Assembly (NCBI GenBank): GCA_029721435.1
Contig: CM056573.1
Coordinates: forward strand, 47,156,501 to 47,220,500
Reading direction: 5' to 3'
DNA length: 64,000 nt
Source: Gymnothorax reevesii
Taxonomy: Eukaryota > Chordata > Actinopteri > Anguilliformes > Muraenidae
Below are positions 24,515-36,505 of this stretch, piece by piece. Position 1 is the first letter of the stretch; every line of letters starts with the position of its first letter. A program made the position numbers and the translations under genes. The notes beneath the pieces are model-generated. The model did not search any database and was not told the origin of the DNA. It worked only from the letters and a program-made list of their open reading frames with translations.

Positions 24515-24554
24515 GACTGAGGCGTTTCGACATTATCACGTCTTCATCAGAGTC
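24515..24554 (-). ncRNA. Candidate hammerhead ribozyme core (Penelope-type repeat?)
   Basis: Read on the minus strand, this 40-nt stretch contains CTGATGA and, after a GAC...GTC stem with an 8-nt loop, GAAAC. That is the catalytic core order of a hammerhead. The flanks GACT and AGTC can pair as stem I, with CTC as a possible NUH cleavage triplet just before AGTC. Stem III would be minimal, as in the short hammerheads of Penelope-like retroelements, and it has one C where G is expected, so the copy may be inactive. The neighbouring sequence (24390-24620) may be the rest of a decayed element, but no RT remains. Confidence 0.4.
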
Positions 24555-24753
24555 AGACAATTCACAATGAATGTCGCGTTTAAAAATTTCCAACAGATGT
24601 ACCTCATAATTAGTTAATAGTTAATAGCATGTAGCACAGATTAACTGTAGGGCCAAATTGGCTGTGGTCCACGAGCCTGGAAGCCCAGTGGGCCTCCAAC
24701 TGTCTGAAACCCATGCCCCACCAAGTTTTTAAATGAGATAAATGTGCCCACAC

Positions 24754-24809
<56 letters not shown>
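24754..24809. repeat. (GATA)14 microsatellite
   Basis: An uninterrupted AGAT/GATA run of about 56 bp. The tyrosine/serine-rich frame on the other strand is a by-product of the repeat. Confidence 0.97.
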
Positions 24810-24814
24810 TTAAT

Positions 24815-27430
24815 TTCAATTTAATTTTCTCCACATACTGTGTGCGAATAAGGGAGAAATGTTCTTGCTCTCACGATACTTTCATGACATGACCCAGACT
24901 AGCCTAAGTGCTTGACAGCTGTTCCCACTTACAGTGACTTAAGTAAAAATCAAAACCTGTGGTTGCAATAATGAATAATACAGCAAATTGATTTGGAACG
25001 TCTTTAAAAAAGTAAATTGTCAAAAAAGATTGGTTATTGGGGGATAAAATCCCTCTAATTGTACACACAGAAGTTGAATAAGTACAAAGTACTTGTAACA
25101 GTGTCATACTCAGTGCCAGGGACCACATGGTCAGGTGATGCTAAAGCAAGTTATTTTTATGTCTGCACTGCAGAACAATATGTGTGGATGAGGAGTAAAA
25201 ATCAATGGCTGTATGCTCTGTGTGTAGTGTTGGCTGAACTTCATGGAATGATGTGCAGAATCTGCGTGTATTCTGTATACAGGGGGATGACATCACCACT
25301 AATTGGGCTGAGGCTAAAATTGCCCCATGTGGTATTTTTAAAGTAAGTCCTGAATGGGTGAGCTAACATTATTCTATCATTTATTACAAAACAAATGGTG
25401 ATGTAATCCATGCATTTGTCACGGCTCCATGAGATGCCATGGTGTCTTGCCTCATGAGCTGCGAAGTTCTTAACCTGCCACTCTGTGTCTTATCACATTG
25501 CAGTGAATGATTTTTTTTTCATATTATTTTATTTATTTATTTTTTTTTATATCGCTGTTTTAGTTTCTACAATGTAGAATTTTTTATTTTTTATTTTTTA
25601 CAAATGTCACAATATCCTAACTTAAGATATACATATGCCAATTTTCCCTTACCGGCAAGGAAGCCCGTGATGTAGCATTTAGCCATTTGAACTATGATAA
25701 GCTGAAACTAATCGCTGGACATGTATTTTAAGCATTGCACAAGTTCAAATTGAATTACACGCACAGTACTGATTCAGTATTCAGTATGGAAGACAATGAA
25801 CACACAACTTTTAGGTACAAAACTGAATTTTCCCCTCAGAAGTGCACTCAGTAACAAAGTACACAATTATTCACAGCCTAAACAACTGAATAAAAACTGA
25901 ATTTTGTTTCATTGCATCAAAAAAGAATGACACTTGTTGCATGAGGAATTTAGTTCATCAAGCACTGTTGTCCAGTGGTGTTCATATGAGACTATAACAC
26001 CCCATAATTTCAGTTAGCTGTGGTATATACTTTGTCCCAAACTTTGAGTCATGGATTCAAATTACTTCCTGCTCCTTTGCATGCACATGAAGGGAGCAGT
26101 ATTTCTTTGCCAAATAGTTTAAAATGTTATATATAATATTTTTTGAATGCCAAAATCATCAAGTTGCATAAAAGTCACATTTACCCTTGAGAATAACTTG
26201 GTCGGCCTTTCGATAAAAGCGCTAAGGGAAATCCAATCATCAAGATTCTAGCTTGGCAATTTAATAGGTGTTTATACCCATATTGTGAAATTTTAAGACA
26301 CAGAACCCAATTAGTTAGCTTGGCTGTTTATACTATGAATTTGAGAAAATATACACAAAAGAACCTTCAGCCCCTTGATTAAATGTTGTTACAGCTGATG
26401 ATAGCAGTGACATGCTCATGGAATTTAAACAATAGTCCGGCAAAAGCCTGTGTATCCACTGTGTTATGTTACGTTTGTCTGGAATTCAGTCTTGACCTAG
26501 GATTCCGGTGAACCCTCAGTGATTGGATTACAGAGTAATATTCAAAGGTTCAACCATCTTTCATAAGTTGCAAGTCCCAGCTTTGAGTGTTTGCTCAGCT
26601 GAATATGACGGTTAGGCTTAAGTATCAATGAAAAAAATAAACATGAATTGAAAATGTAAAGACAAATAAAAAGGATAAGTATGTTTTTGGTCATATCCCA
26701 AACATAGGCAAATTCTCCCACATGGGCCAGTATTTAGAAAATACAAAAAATGACAAATCGTAACTTCTGGCTCAACTGTCATATTGGAGAAATTGGCTCA
26801 AATAAATTTGGCATATACTGTACGTTTCTCTGAATGTGACTCATTTTGACTAACAGGGACACAGTCATGGATGGTTAACCTGAATAATTAACTGAGTATA
26901 TAAGCTTTTCCTTTGCCTTCAGATTTATCATTTGAGCAAATTCAAATTTGGATTTTGTAAAGCCGAATATTAGGACAATAAATTCTGTGACCTCAGCATT
27001 ACTTTTTTTTTTTTTTTTCAAATGCGGTAATGTTTAGTGATAGGTCCATCTACTGGGCCATATATCTCAATAGGAGGCCAAATGCTAAAAATAATTTCAC
27101 CCCATCTGTATGATTGTGTCACAGTTGTGTCACAAATGGCACTGACATTGGTCAGACTTGTTTCTTTCTGTCTGTTATTTTGCTCAACTTGCACTAAAAA
27201 TTATGACACTCAGGTACATTTTGCATACAATGGACCCTTTTGACATGAAAAAGCGAGATTTGGAGTGTGCATGCTCTTTGCATTCTGTGGGGCAGAAGAT
27301 GCACAAATCATACTAAAAAGGTGAGGAATTATAAGTTCTTTAGCTTTCCCTGTGGTAAAAGGCAGCTAACAGTGTGGATTCGGACTATAAACAGGAACGT
27401 TTTTTGTTGTTTTTTTGTCTGGATGGCGAG
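24815..27430. other. No gene recognised in ~2.6 kb
   Basis: AT-rich sequence with homopolymer T blocks (25509-25550, 25570-25600 and 27004-27020). No exon, RNA gene or transposon end is supported. Confidence 0.4.
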
Positions 27431-27450
27431 ATTAAGAATTCTGTATTCAA

Positions 27451-27934
27451 GCTGCCGGATAGCTCACCCGGTTAAGGCACTGCGCTGCAGTGCAGAGGTG
27501 ACTATCACGACGCGAGTTCGAGCCCTGATCGTACCAACCGGCAGTGGTCGGCAGCTTTTTCAGAGTAGCGCACAATTGGCCATCGTGCTACAGGGTTACA
27601 AATTGGGAAGGGACTACCGGGTATGGGATGCAAACAGCTTTGTTTGTTGCTCAAGCGCCTCCTGTTGGCCAGACGGGCGCTCGTCAGGAAGATTCTGGGT
27701 TTGTTCGTGTTCGGGTATCCTCCGCCCTCGTTCTGAACTTGCGAAGATTCAACCAATGACTGTATAAGAAGTAGTGACTGACAGGCATGTGTTTCAGAGG
27801 AGAGCCGTGAACTGTCTTCACTATCCTGAGTTGGCAGCAAGGGGTCGCATACGAGCAAGACTTGTACATAGTTCACCAATTGGGCATTCCAGATTCAGGT
27901 GGGATTGGAGATGCGAAATTTATTTAAAAAAAAA
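27451..27934 (+). mobile_element. tRNA-derived SINE, copy 1, perfect 14-bp duplication
   Basis: The 5' end is tRNA-like. It has GATAGCTCACCCGGTTAAGG as a polymerase III A box and GAGTTCGAGCCC as a B box about 40 bp later. A ~350-bp body and an A-rich tail (TTTAAAAAAAAAAA) follow. The 14-bp target-site duplication AATTCTGTATTCAA is perfect on both sides (27437-27450 and 27935-27948), which fixes both ends and shows retrotransposition. The same SINE occurs at 37448-37943 in the same orientation. It has no coding capacity and would move with a LINE's machinery. The frames overlapping it are shadows. Confidence 0.93.
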
Positions 27935-27949
27935 AATTCTGTATTCAAA

Positions 27950-28790
27950 CTACGCCAATATCGATTGATGTTTGGGTTCCCAGAGAAACACTAGGGTAGG
28001 CTAGGGCAGGCACAGCATATGCATTTGCGATGTTGAACATCAATGTTAAATTCTAAACCTCTTTCTCAATGATAAAAATCCCCTAAAACATATTGGCTCC
28101 CCCTTATAAAATTGATCTTGCAAATAAAAAGCCGGAAAAGCTGGAGGTTGGATCCAAAATTCTTCTCCCCTTGACGATGTAGCTAGACTACGCTCCATTA
28201 GTTTTCTCCTAAGCCCGGTGCGATTTGCCGCACTTGGCCTACTGGAATACCCTTACGGAAGACACATCTTCTAATTATAGATCAAACAGCCAGAAGGAAG
28301 CAATATGGCAGCAAACAACATGCAACAGCCTATAATGGCTATGCAATTAGAGGAACTAGAGTAGAGAGACGCATATAGAAGTAAACTACCAATAGTATTC
28401 GCCATAGCAAGCCTTGTAACGTATGTACAAATTAATTATAAGTGCAATGGATGCAGACGGGAACTGCAGTCTGTGTCAGTCAGATGTAGCTCAGAAAAAT
28501 CCACTGCGGACGCCATTTTTTTTTGGAAGAGAGCACCAATCTTCTTGGATCTTCTATTCGATGACGGCAAGACAAGGAAGCTCTTCTCAGAAAAGAAGAG
28601 TTGAAAGTGAACAACTGGAAGATAAGTCTTCTGCTGCCAGAAGTACAAATTGCACTCTGAGGGCATTGACTCCTGCAGCACAACGGAGACTTGAGAGACT
28701 ATATCGGCGAGATAATGTCAAGGTCAGTCCTTGATGTTGTTATTTTCAGCCCAGATGAAAATTCGAAATCAAATTCATAGCGTTCAGTTC
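27950..28790. other. No gene recognised
   Basis: The stretch holds a 103-codon frame (28423-28734) with a basic C-terminus (AAQRRLERLYRRDNV), but I recognise no domain and no splice context. I treat it as unsupported. No transposon ends are seen. Confidence 0.4.
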
Positions 28791-29696
28791 AAGTTGCTGG
28801 ATATTAGTGGGAACTGGTACGCGCTGTCGTATACGCCGGTCAAGCACATCCCAAACATGCTCAATGGGTGACATGTCCGGTGAGTATGCTGGCCATGCAA
28901 GAACTGGGACATTTTCAGCTTCCAACAATTGTGTACAGATCCTTGCAACATGGGGCCGTGCATTATCTTGCTGAAATATGAGGTGATGTTCATGGATGTA
29001 TGGCACAACAATGGGCCTCAGGATCTCATCACGGTATCTCTGTGCATTCAAAATGCCATTAATAAAATGCACCTGTGTTCTTCGTCCATAACAGATGCCT
29101 GCCCATACAATAACCCCACCACCACCATGGGCCACTCGATCCACAACATTGACATCAGCAAAGCGCTCACCCACACGACGCCACACACGCTGTCTGCCAT
29201 CTGCCCTGAACAATGTAAACCGAGATTCATCCGTGAAGAGAACACCTCTCCAACGTGCCAGACGCCATTGAATGTGAGCGTTTGCCCACTCAAGTCTGTT
29301 ACGGCGACGATCTGGAGTCAGGTTAAGACCCTGATGAGGACGACGAGCATGCAGTTGAGCTTCCCTGAGACGGTTTCTGACAGTTTGTGCAGAAATTCTT
29401 TGGTTATGCAAACCAATTGTTTCAGGAGCTGTCTGAGTAGGTGGTCTCAGACGATCTTGGAGGTGAACCTGCTGGATGTGGAGGTCCTGGGCTGGTGTGG
29501 TTACATGTGGTCTGCGGTTGTGAGGCCGGTTGGATGTACTGCCATATTCTCTGAAACGCCTTTGGAGACAGCTTATGGTGGAGAAATGAGCATTCAATGC
29601 CCGAGCAACAGATCTGGTCGACATTCCTCCTGTCAGCATGCCAATTGCACGCTCCCTCAATGCTTGCGCCATCTGTGGCATTTTGCTGTGAGACAA
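28746..29696 (-). pseudogene. Tc1 transposase, open but C-terminally truncated
   Basis: The frame is open for 316 codons. An N-terminal helix-turn-helix (GMSTRSVARALNAHFSTISC) and a second DNA-binding helix set (ISAQTVRNRLREA) are followed by the catalytic core: FTDESRFTL with the first Asp, FQQDNARPH with the second, and SPDMSPIEHVWD with the Glu 34 residues later (DD34E). At residue ~300 the sequence leaves the family and ends in an unrelated tail (LELNAMNLISNFHLG). The full copy at 54711-53683 continues for about 40 more residues to GGHTRY. All three catalytic residues remain, but the lost tail and missing terminal repeat make it immobile. Confidence 0.9.
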
Positions 29697-29998
29697 AACT
29701 GCACATTTCAGGGTGGCCTTTTATTGTGGACAGTCTAAGGTACACCTGTGCACTAATCATGGTGTCCGATGAGCATCTTGATGTGGCAAACCTGTGAGGT
29801 GGGATGGATTGTCTCAGCAAAGCAAAAGTGCTCACTATCACACATTTAGACAGATTTGTGAACAATGTTTGAGAGAAATGGTAATATTGTGTATCTGGAA
29901 TGAATTTTAGATCTTTGAGTCCATCTCATGACAAATGGGAGCAAAAACAAAAGTGTTGCGTTTATATTTTTGTTGAGTGTATGATCATACAGAGTGGG
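28793..29998 (-). mobile_element. Tc1 element, 3'-truncated copy (family of 53368-54996)
   Basis: From 29998 leftward this matches the complete Tc1 at 53368-54996: the terminal repeat CACTCAACAAAAATATAAAC, then the gene. Similarity stops at about 28793, so the end of the gene and the other terminal repeat are gone. Its outer flank (TGATCATACAGAGTGGG after the TA) is identical to the flank of the other copy, which is unexpected for independent insertions. Confidence 0.88.
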
Positions 29999-29999
29999 C

Positions 30000-30776
30000 C
30001 CCATCCCAAACTCACTTGCCCTCAATCCCCTATTCATAATGAAAATGTTTCAGATATACAAAGATATGCATATGGTAATATACTACACATGCTTTCACTA
30101 TATAAAGTGGCCAGAGATGGATTGATTTTTTCACAATTAAAGACCTGTGAGCAAGAAGTACCTGAGTTACAAAATAACACTTCTGAGATTTTTGGAGTCA
30201 AAGTTTTCAAAACATGTTAACATAAATAACAGGACTTAAGTACTTTTTACCATCAAATGGCCAGACTTGAGCACTTTTAAAGGATAAACCCAACTTTCCA
30301 GCCTCTGTGGTTTCCATTTTCACAGCTAGTCATGTGACACATTCAAGGATCTGGCCATTGTGGCTTTTAACACTGGTGTCAGCCCACTTTTTGCAAAATG
30401 TGACTTAAGCACTTTTTCCATGTAGGTATTCAATGGTAATCTTCACATGTACTGCACTTAATGTCTTTGAAATATTAAAACAAGAAAATGGTAGGTATAA
30501 ATGGCTTTCCATGGGTTATAATGTATAGCCCGAAAGGAACATCCTCCTTTAATCCTAATGGGAGTTTGATCAAACAGTATCAATACTGTATCAAATGTTG
30601 ACAATACATTATATCAAAATGGTGTCATAGGTGATCAAGCAATTCTCCCCCAAAAATGGGAATTTTTCCCCTCAGCTTTGCACATTCCATGGCTAACATT
30701 CATGTTTATCTCTCTTGATGGAATCCCTTTCTGCTTGTAAATTTCTTCCTGAGCGGTCTTGTCAGGTGTGTGTGCA

Positions 30777-30810
<34 letters not shown>

Positions 30811-32270
30811 CGTGTGTATGTGGGTGGGACGGGTGGCGGGGGCGGGGTGCAGCATAGCTGCTGCAGGAGGGCGTCTACTTGGTTGCTGACAGAGCTTGCT
30901 GACACACCGGCCACTGCTCCCTTGGTCATAGTGGTAATGTAAGAAGCAGATGGGGGTGTGATGGTGAGAGACGAAGTTGGCTGGAAGAACACCCTTGACA
31001 CTGTCAAATTAATGACGATCCACAAAAAAAAGTTCACCACGGGTCTGGCCTCCTCTCCAAGTGTTCATGAATCACGGGAACAGCGATCAAAACAGTTATC
31101 CAAAGACTTTCATTCCAAACCCCAGGATTACTGAGCAATAATAATTACTGCTGTGACCTCACATATGACGCCAAACTACACTGGGAAACCAGTGACATTC
31201 ATACTATTACATTGATGTAAATATCAAACCATCATTCGTTGTGTAAAGCAGAAGACTCAACTGAAGTGATGAATTTACCAATTTAAAAAAATAAAAGATT
31301 TTTTGAAAATTGTCCTTGACTGAACACACTGCAGTTGACAAATAACATCTGCCAGGCTGACAAAGATTCGGCTTAAAAGATGGCCTAATTGAACTGTGGA
31401 TAAAGCAACAGTGTGTGGAGTTTTGTGAAGAATGGGACGCATCCAAATGTTTTGGAGCCTATGTGCAGCCTAGAATAAGCTTCTGTGCGCATTTAGTGAC
31501 ATAAATAGCAGCTACATAATACGTAAAGCGCACCCTGTAAATAGGGCCACATACAAGGAAAGTGAATTATAAATTTAAATAGCATTAATACCTCAACAGA
31601 AATACTAGACTTAATTTGTTTAAGATGTATAATATTGTTTTTTTCTACATTATTGAACAGGGAACTAAATTCATTCGAAAACATAATTCAAGCCTGCATA
31701 CCAACAGTTGGTAATTTGTTGCGCATCTGTGTAATCTGTGCTATGCGGAGCGTGTTTGACTCTTGAAACAATATATCACACAGGAGCTGGATAAGAGTGA
31801 AGCGACGCTGAGATTTCAGAGCTAGAAGAACACAGTACAAGCGTCAGTCATCTCTTTGAGAATTTGTTCACCTGACACGAGCCGACCTCACATCCCTTCT
31901 AATGCATCCAACAGATGCCATTTCAGAGCCAACTGCTGCAGGTGCACACATTCCTGACCTGGGACAGGCGAAGTCTTCAGCAGACTGCATACGGTTCCTT
32001 AAACTGCTCCAATGACTGCCTGCCACTCAAAACAGTGCTCCACACAACTTCAAAACCATTTAAAAAAAGGTGACACATTTTGACATTGCCTGATTACATA
32101 TTGCCTTTTAAGATGCACTAATGACTTCCACGTGTTAAACAAAATATTGCCGAAGTGTCAAGTGACTGCTGCAATGTCATAGAGCCAACTGCTATAGCTT
32201 ATAATGCAAAAGGAGTTTCATTTGGAATAAAAGAATGCTGGTAAGGTTTTTCAACACTTAAGTGTTATTC
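30000..32270. other. No gene recognised; contains a Z-DNA-type repeat
   Basis: Apart from the TG/CG repeat at 30771-30827, the sequence is AT-rich with no supported gene. The frame at 30715-30942 is a reading of the microsatellite. Confidence 0.4.
30771..30827. repeat. (TG)n(CG)n alternating purine-pyrimidine repeat
   Basis: A run of GTGTGT passes into GCGCGCGCGC and back to GTGTGTATG. Alternating TG and CG of this kind can adopt left-handed Z-DNA under supercoiling. That is a general property and not evidence of a function here. Confidence 0.9.
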
Positions 32271-32274
32271 GAGC

Positions 32275-32517
32275 CCAGTCTCATCCTGACTGGTCATATA
32301 GTGACGCTACCTGACCAAGAGTCAAAATACGCTGACAAAGAAGGATTTTGGCTTCCTTATATGTTGGCAGTTTAAAACAAACCCTACCCCTTAACCCCTA
32401 ACCCTTAATCCAAATCCTAACCCTAAATGTCAAATAAGGACTCCAACAGTCTCCTTATTCGTCATATATTGACCTTTGGTCAGGTAGCGTTACTATGTGA
32501 CAAGTCGTGATGAGAAT
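32275..32517. mobile_element. Hairpin MITE with telomere-like centre
   Basis: The ends are inverted: left TCTCATCCTGACTGGTCATA then GTGACGCTACCTGACC, and right, read inward, TCTCATCACGACTTGTCACA then GTAACGCTACCTGACC. The 60-bp arms surround a core with ACCCTACCCCTTAACCCCTAACCCTTAATCC and TCCTAACCCTAAA (32381-32427), a degenerate CCCTAA telomere-type repeat. No open frame exists. The target duplication is unclear. Confidence 0.75.
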
Positions 32518-32639
32518 ATAAATCTGACTTTAACATAACTTTTTAAACTGGATCTCTTTGCATCAATTCAATAATGAATTTAGCTCCTCTGTTGAGCCAA
32601 CAACACTGATTAATTCAGCAGAAGCATTGGCACTCCTCC

Positions 32640-33600
32640 ATGTGAGCTGTTGCCGTGGTCTAGCGTCTGTTGTCCGTTTGACTGTTATCTATCCATCGAC
32701 CTTTTCTTTGGACAACTTCTTCTCAAATTTTATCAGGCTGATTTGGGTCATATTGGGAATGAATTCGGCCCTGGCCAAATGTTGTTATTTTTTAGCTCGA
32801 TTTGGAATCCAATATGGCTGCCCTGGTCTCTGATTGGTTGATGCATTTTCACCTTCTTCTCCAGTCCCACTTGTCAGGTTTGGATCAGACATGGTGTATA
32901 TTCATTTTCCTCAAGCCCCGAACCAAGTGCTCTTATTTTTACTCTCGATTCAAAATCTAATATGGCTGCCCTGGTCTCTGATTGGCTGATGCATTTTTGA
33001 CTTCTCTTGTTCCACTAGTCAGTCTTTTGGATTTAGACTTGGTGCACATTGTCTCACGGCCCTGACCAAGAGTTGTTATTTTTTTTGCTCGATTCAGAAT
33101 CCATAATGACTGCCCAGGCCTGTAATCGGCAGACCAATTTTCAACTTCTTCTCAAGTTTTTCAAGGCACATTTGGATCAGACTTGGTGCAAATGTGTGTC
33201 TTATGGCTCCGACCAAGCGTTGTTTGGCTTGATTCAAAATCCAGTGATGGAGTCATGCATGCTCGACTTCTGCAGTTTCGATGGCCAGATTTTTGTCAGA
33301 TTTTATGCAAATTTCTGTTTTATGGTCCTGACTATGTGTTGTTATTCTTCCGGCAATGTGGGATGGCTACCTTGGCCTCTGACTGGCTGCTAAATTTTTG
33401 ACCTCTTGCCACTTAATAGATTTACATCAAACTTGCAACAAATGTTCACCTGAAAGCCCTGACCAATTGTAGTTTTATGCTGGGTCTACTAAAATCCAGT
33501 ATCATTGTCCTAGTAGCTGAGTGGCTGATACACTTTTGACTTCTCAAGTTATAGGGGATAGATTTGGATCAAACTTGTTAATAGTGTTCAAAGTCTTGGT
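32640..33600. repeat. Decayed ~140-bp tandem repeat, about six units
   Basis: The motif CTGATTGGCTGATGCATTTT plus GACTTCT recurs with drift at about 32831, 32978, 33121, 33262, 33377 and 33515, at intervals of roughly 115-150 bp. Between them AATATGGCTGCC, TGGATCAGACTTGGTG and CCTGACCAAG recur in the same order. The frames crossing it carry no domain. It is old, as units differ by many substitutions and small indels. Confidence 0.75.
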
Positions 33601-33609
33601 CCGGATGAA

Positions 33610-35280
33610 GTCGAGGTATTTAATTTTTTGGAATAAAATTAAAGAAAAATCTATTTAATATAGAACTCCCAAGACTAACTCACTAACCCACATTTTCTCA
33701 TATTATAGTGACTTCACACCAAGTTAATAGTGCACTCAGTGTCACAATTGATTGTTTATGATTAAACATCACTTCAGAACGTGCTGTAGATGGCAGCATG
33801 ACTATGTTTGCCATGTCGTAAAGTAGACTGAGACTTACTTTATAGTACTGCATAATCGAAAAGAATTGTCACAATGTCAAACTAGCTGAGAGATACAGGC
33901 CACGTGGGCCTCGTTTTTGTTTTGTAGAATTGAATAAAATTAACATTATGATGCATGCTAAGCAGTTTTGGTGGGGTTGCGCAAATCCAGTCTGTTTCCA
34001 TCATGTCCAGAGTATTTGATCCCCGGTCTTATGGGGAAATTGTGAGGGAGGAGGAAGAGCATAGGGATACAGGAATAACTCAACACTCCGGGAGCCTCCT
34101 CTGTTTACTCTCCCTGGTTGCTGGAACTCTCTGGCCTATTCTCAGCCTTTGAAGTCCAGAGGAGGTTGGTTTGTGGCAGGACAAGTGAAATAAAACAAAC
34201 AAGCGGAGCTTGAGGATTGAATAAGATGGAAAGCACAGCTAAGCTTTCTGAAAAGAGGACAAAAACAACAACCTTTCGAACAGGTCTGGCATTCCGTGGC
34301 CACAGTGGTAGCATTTGGCTTTGTTTCTGTCGTCTTGCCTCTGAAACCTTTGGATCATTGCGGTCACTGTGCATATGCGGCAATGCTTAAATTATAGCTG
34401 CATCATTATATGATCAGCACTTTAGCCTGCCCTTTGGGCAGCATTCAGGCCCCAGTTTATGTGGGATTTTAGAGATTTATGGTAGAAAAACTTCCCTGAA
34501 TACAAACTTACATGCCTGTTATAGCACTTTATGGATTTCACACTCCTCTAATTCCCGTGGACAGTTTCTCCCTGGTGTTCCATGCAAAATGGCGCATGAA
34601 ACAGCATAAACCTCTCTCAGTGGGGACAGTGGGACAGGGCTGTGGTATTTCCTGTCATATTTTGGATCATGCACCTGGCCACTAAAACTCTTCTATACAG
34701 TGAAAATGAAAACATGCTCAATTTTGGAGTGACCATTGCTCAAAACATTTATTCACTTTCAGAGCTTTAGCCAGACACATTCAGTTATTTTGATCATTCG
34801 GATAAAATGAAAATATCAAATTGACAATAAGCATTCTTCTACTCCTGATGAAACCCTTGGATATGAAGGCATTAGAAAAGATCAGAAAATACCTTTTCTG
34901 GTTTTCTCTTCCAAGCCATCTTAGGTGAAAACCAACAAAAAGCAAGACTCAAGAGGCAGTGTGCACAGCCAAACAATCTCAAGGATTAATGCCCAGGAAA
35001 GGCCCGTGGGTGTAGCCCAGCCTGCCTGTGGTCGGCAAAGCCGAGTCAGTGGTTTGTGCTCAGTCCTTTCAGCTCCATTACATATCAATGCAAATCTCAA
35101 TCAGTACCCAAACCACAACCCCCTTTTTAATAGCGTGGTCAAGGGACTAAAATATTTTCTTTCCCCACCTTTCCCTCCCTCTGTCTCTGTGTTTTTTTCC
35201 CTTCAACTTTTTGGCAGATTTAATATTTTTGGTTCAAACAATTCTTTGGATGCTAGGAAACTAGTCCCAGTTATTGTAGG

Positions 35281-35320
<40 letters not shown>

Positions 35321-36490
35321 TTCTTCTATAATATATTTGAGGTCGATGTCTGTCTGTCTGTGTGTATGTACACATTTTTCACCTACATTTCTCAACTGTT
35401 TATCACCAAATTTGGTGTGAATATCCACTTGGACACCAGGAAGGACTTGACGTCGCCCGGTTTTTGAAAAACGGTAATGCACGCAAAAAAAATGCCAATT
35501 TCACTCCGGGTAGCGGGTGGCAGCTAATATATATACATATATTCTATCTTTATGCGTCCTCCTTTCTGGACAATTATTTCAGTGGATGGGAGGTGGGTAT
35601 AGACTTCAGTGGGTGTTGCACTCAGTGATTAATGAAACTTCTGGTTCAAATGAAACTTTTGTTTCAATTACGTCCCTGGAGTGCTTTTTGCATAGTTTCT
35701 TCACGCCTCTATCCCCAGCTGGGATTATTGCATTAATAGACAAGCCGGTTTGGACTACCTTGCCATCCTGAATGATGGCTATTAAATTATTCCAACACTG
35801 ATCTTTCCTGTCAGTTAGAAGCAAAATCATAGTGGCTGTAGAAGTCCTGTTCCAAAAAAGCTCATCCGGTTGGAGAGATGTGCCACTGTTCAGTGACAGA
35901 TTGTAGGCAATTTGGCTGTGTGAGCTAAATATTCTGCGAGATGGAAAATTACACAGCTGGTGCTGAGAGGAGAAATATTGTTCTGACTCCCTAACACTTT
36001 GTGAAACCTAGATGGCTCATGCTAATCTCAGCTGAAATGTCTGCATTACACCCTAAAGTTTTTGGCCTTATGCCACAAACTTCAAAATTTGCAGAAGTAG
36101 ATCTTTTCACAAACTACCCTCATGACAAATTGTCTCCTAGAATAAATTGCCTAAACATTCATGAAATAAGTATTCTGTTGCTACCTACAATGTGTATTCA
36201 CAGGGCTTGCAACCCCTGGGGAGCTGAAAAGTTCACTGGATTGATTTTACTCAGTTGGCCTACTTAATTATTTAGCACTTGATTACACAATGAACTGGTT
36301 TTAACTGGCATACTTCAGTTCAGCAGCAACAATAAAAGGAAGGACTTTCGCTTGTGTTCAGTTTTGTGCTTTTTTTCAAAGACAGCGTTATTAATTTTGG
36401 TGAACAGAATGTTATTCCCACTTCATTCATGTCATTCTACAAACATATGCCCGCCTATCATGCAAACAAGCACAAATTCCACGCCAATAT
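33610..36490. other. No gene recognised; simple repeats only
   Basis: A (TA)n run at 35285-35314 and a TGTCTG-rich repeat at 35345-35375 are the only structures I can name. The region after it (to about 35530, ending GGGTAGCGGGTGGCAGCTAA) may be an interspersed repeat. No exon is supported. Confidence 0.4.
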
Positions 36491-36505
36491 TTAAGTTGTA
36501 GCTAA

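Noticed and set aside
27451..27530. Functional tRNA gene
   Set aside because: The A and B boxes are present, but the surrounding sequence does not fold as a full tRNA. It continues into a SINE body with an A tail and target duplications.
27267..27879. Frames of 124-166 codons on both strands
   Set aside because: They overlap the SINE, whose ends are fixed by a perfect duplication.
28423..28734. Possible host exon of 103 codons with a basic C-terminus
   Set aside because: No splice sites, domain or conserved start context could be supported.
28929..29738. 269-codon plus-strand frame
   Set aside because: Antisense to the Tc1 transposase. The same antisense opening occurs in the second copy (53944-54636), so it follows from codon structure.
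32381..32427. True telomere or fusion point
   Set aside because: The CCCTAA words are degenerate, short and enclosed in a hairpin MITE.
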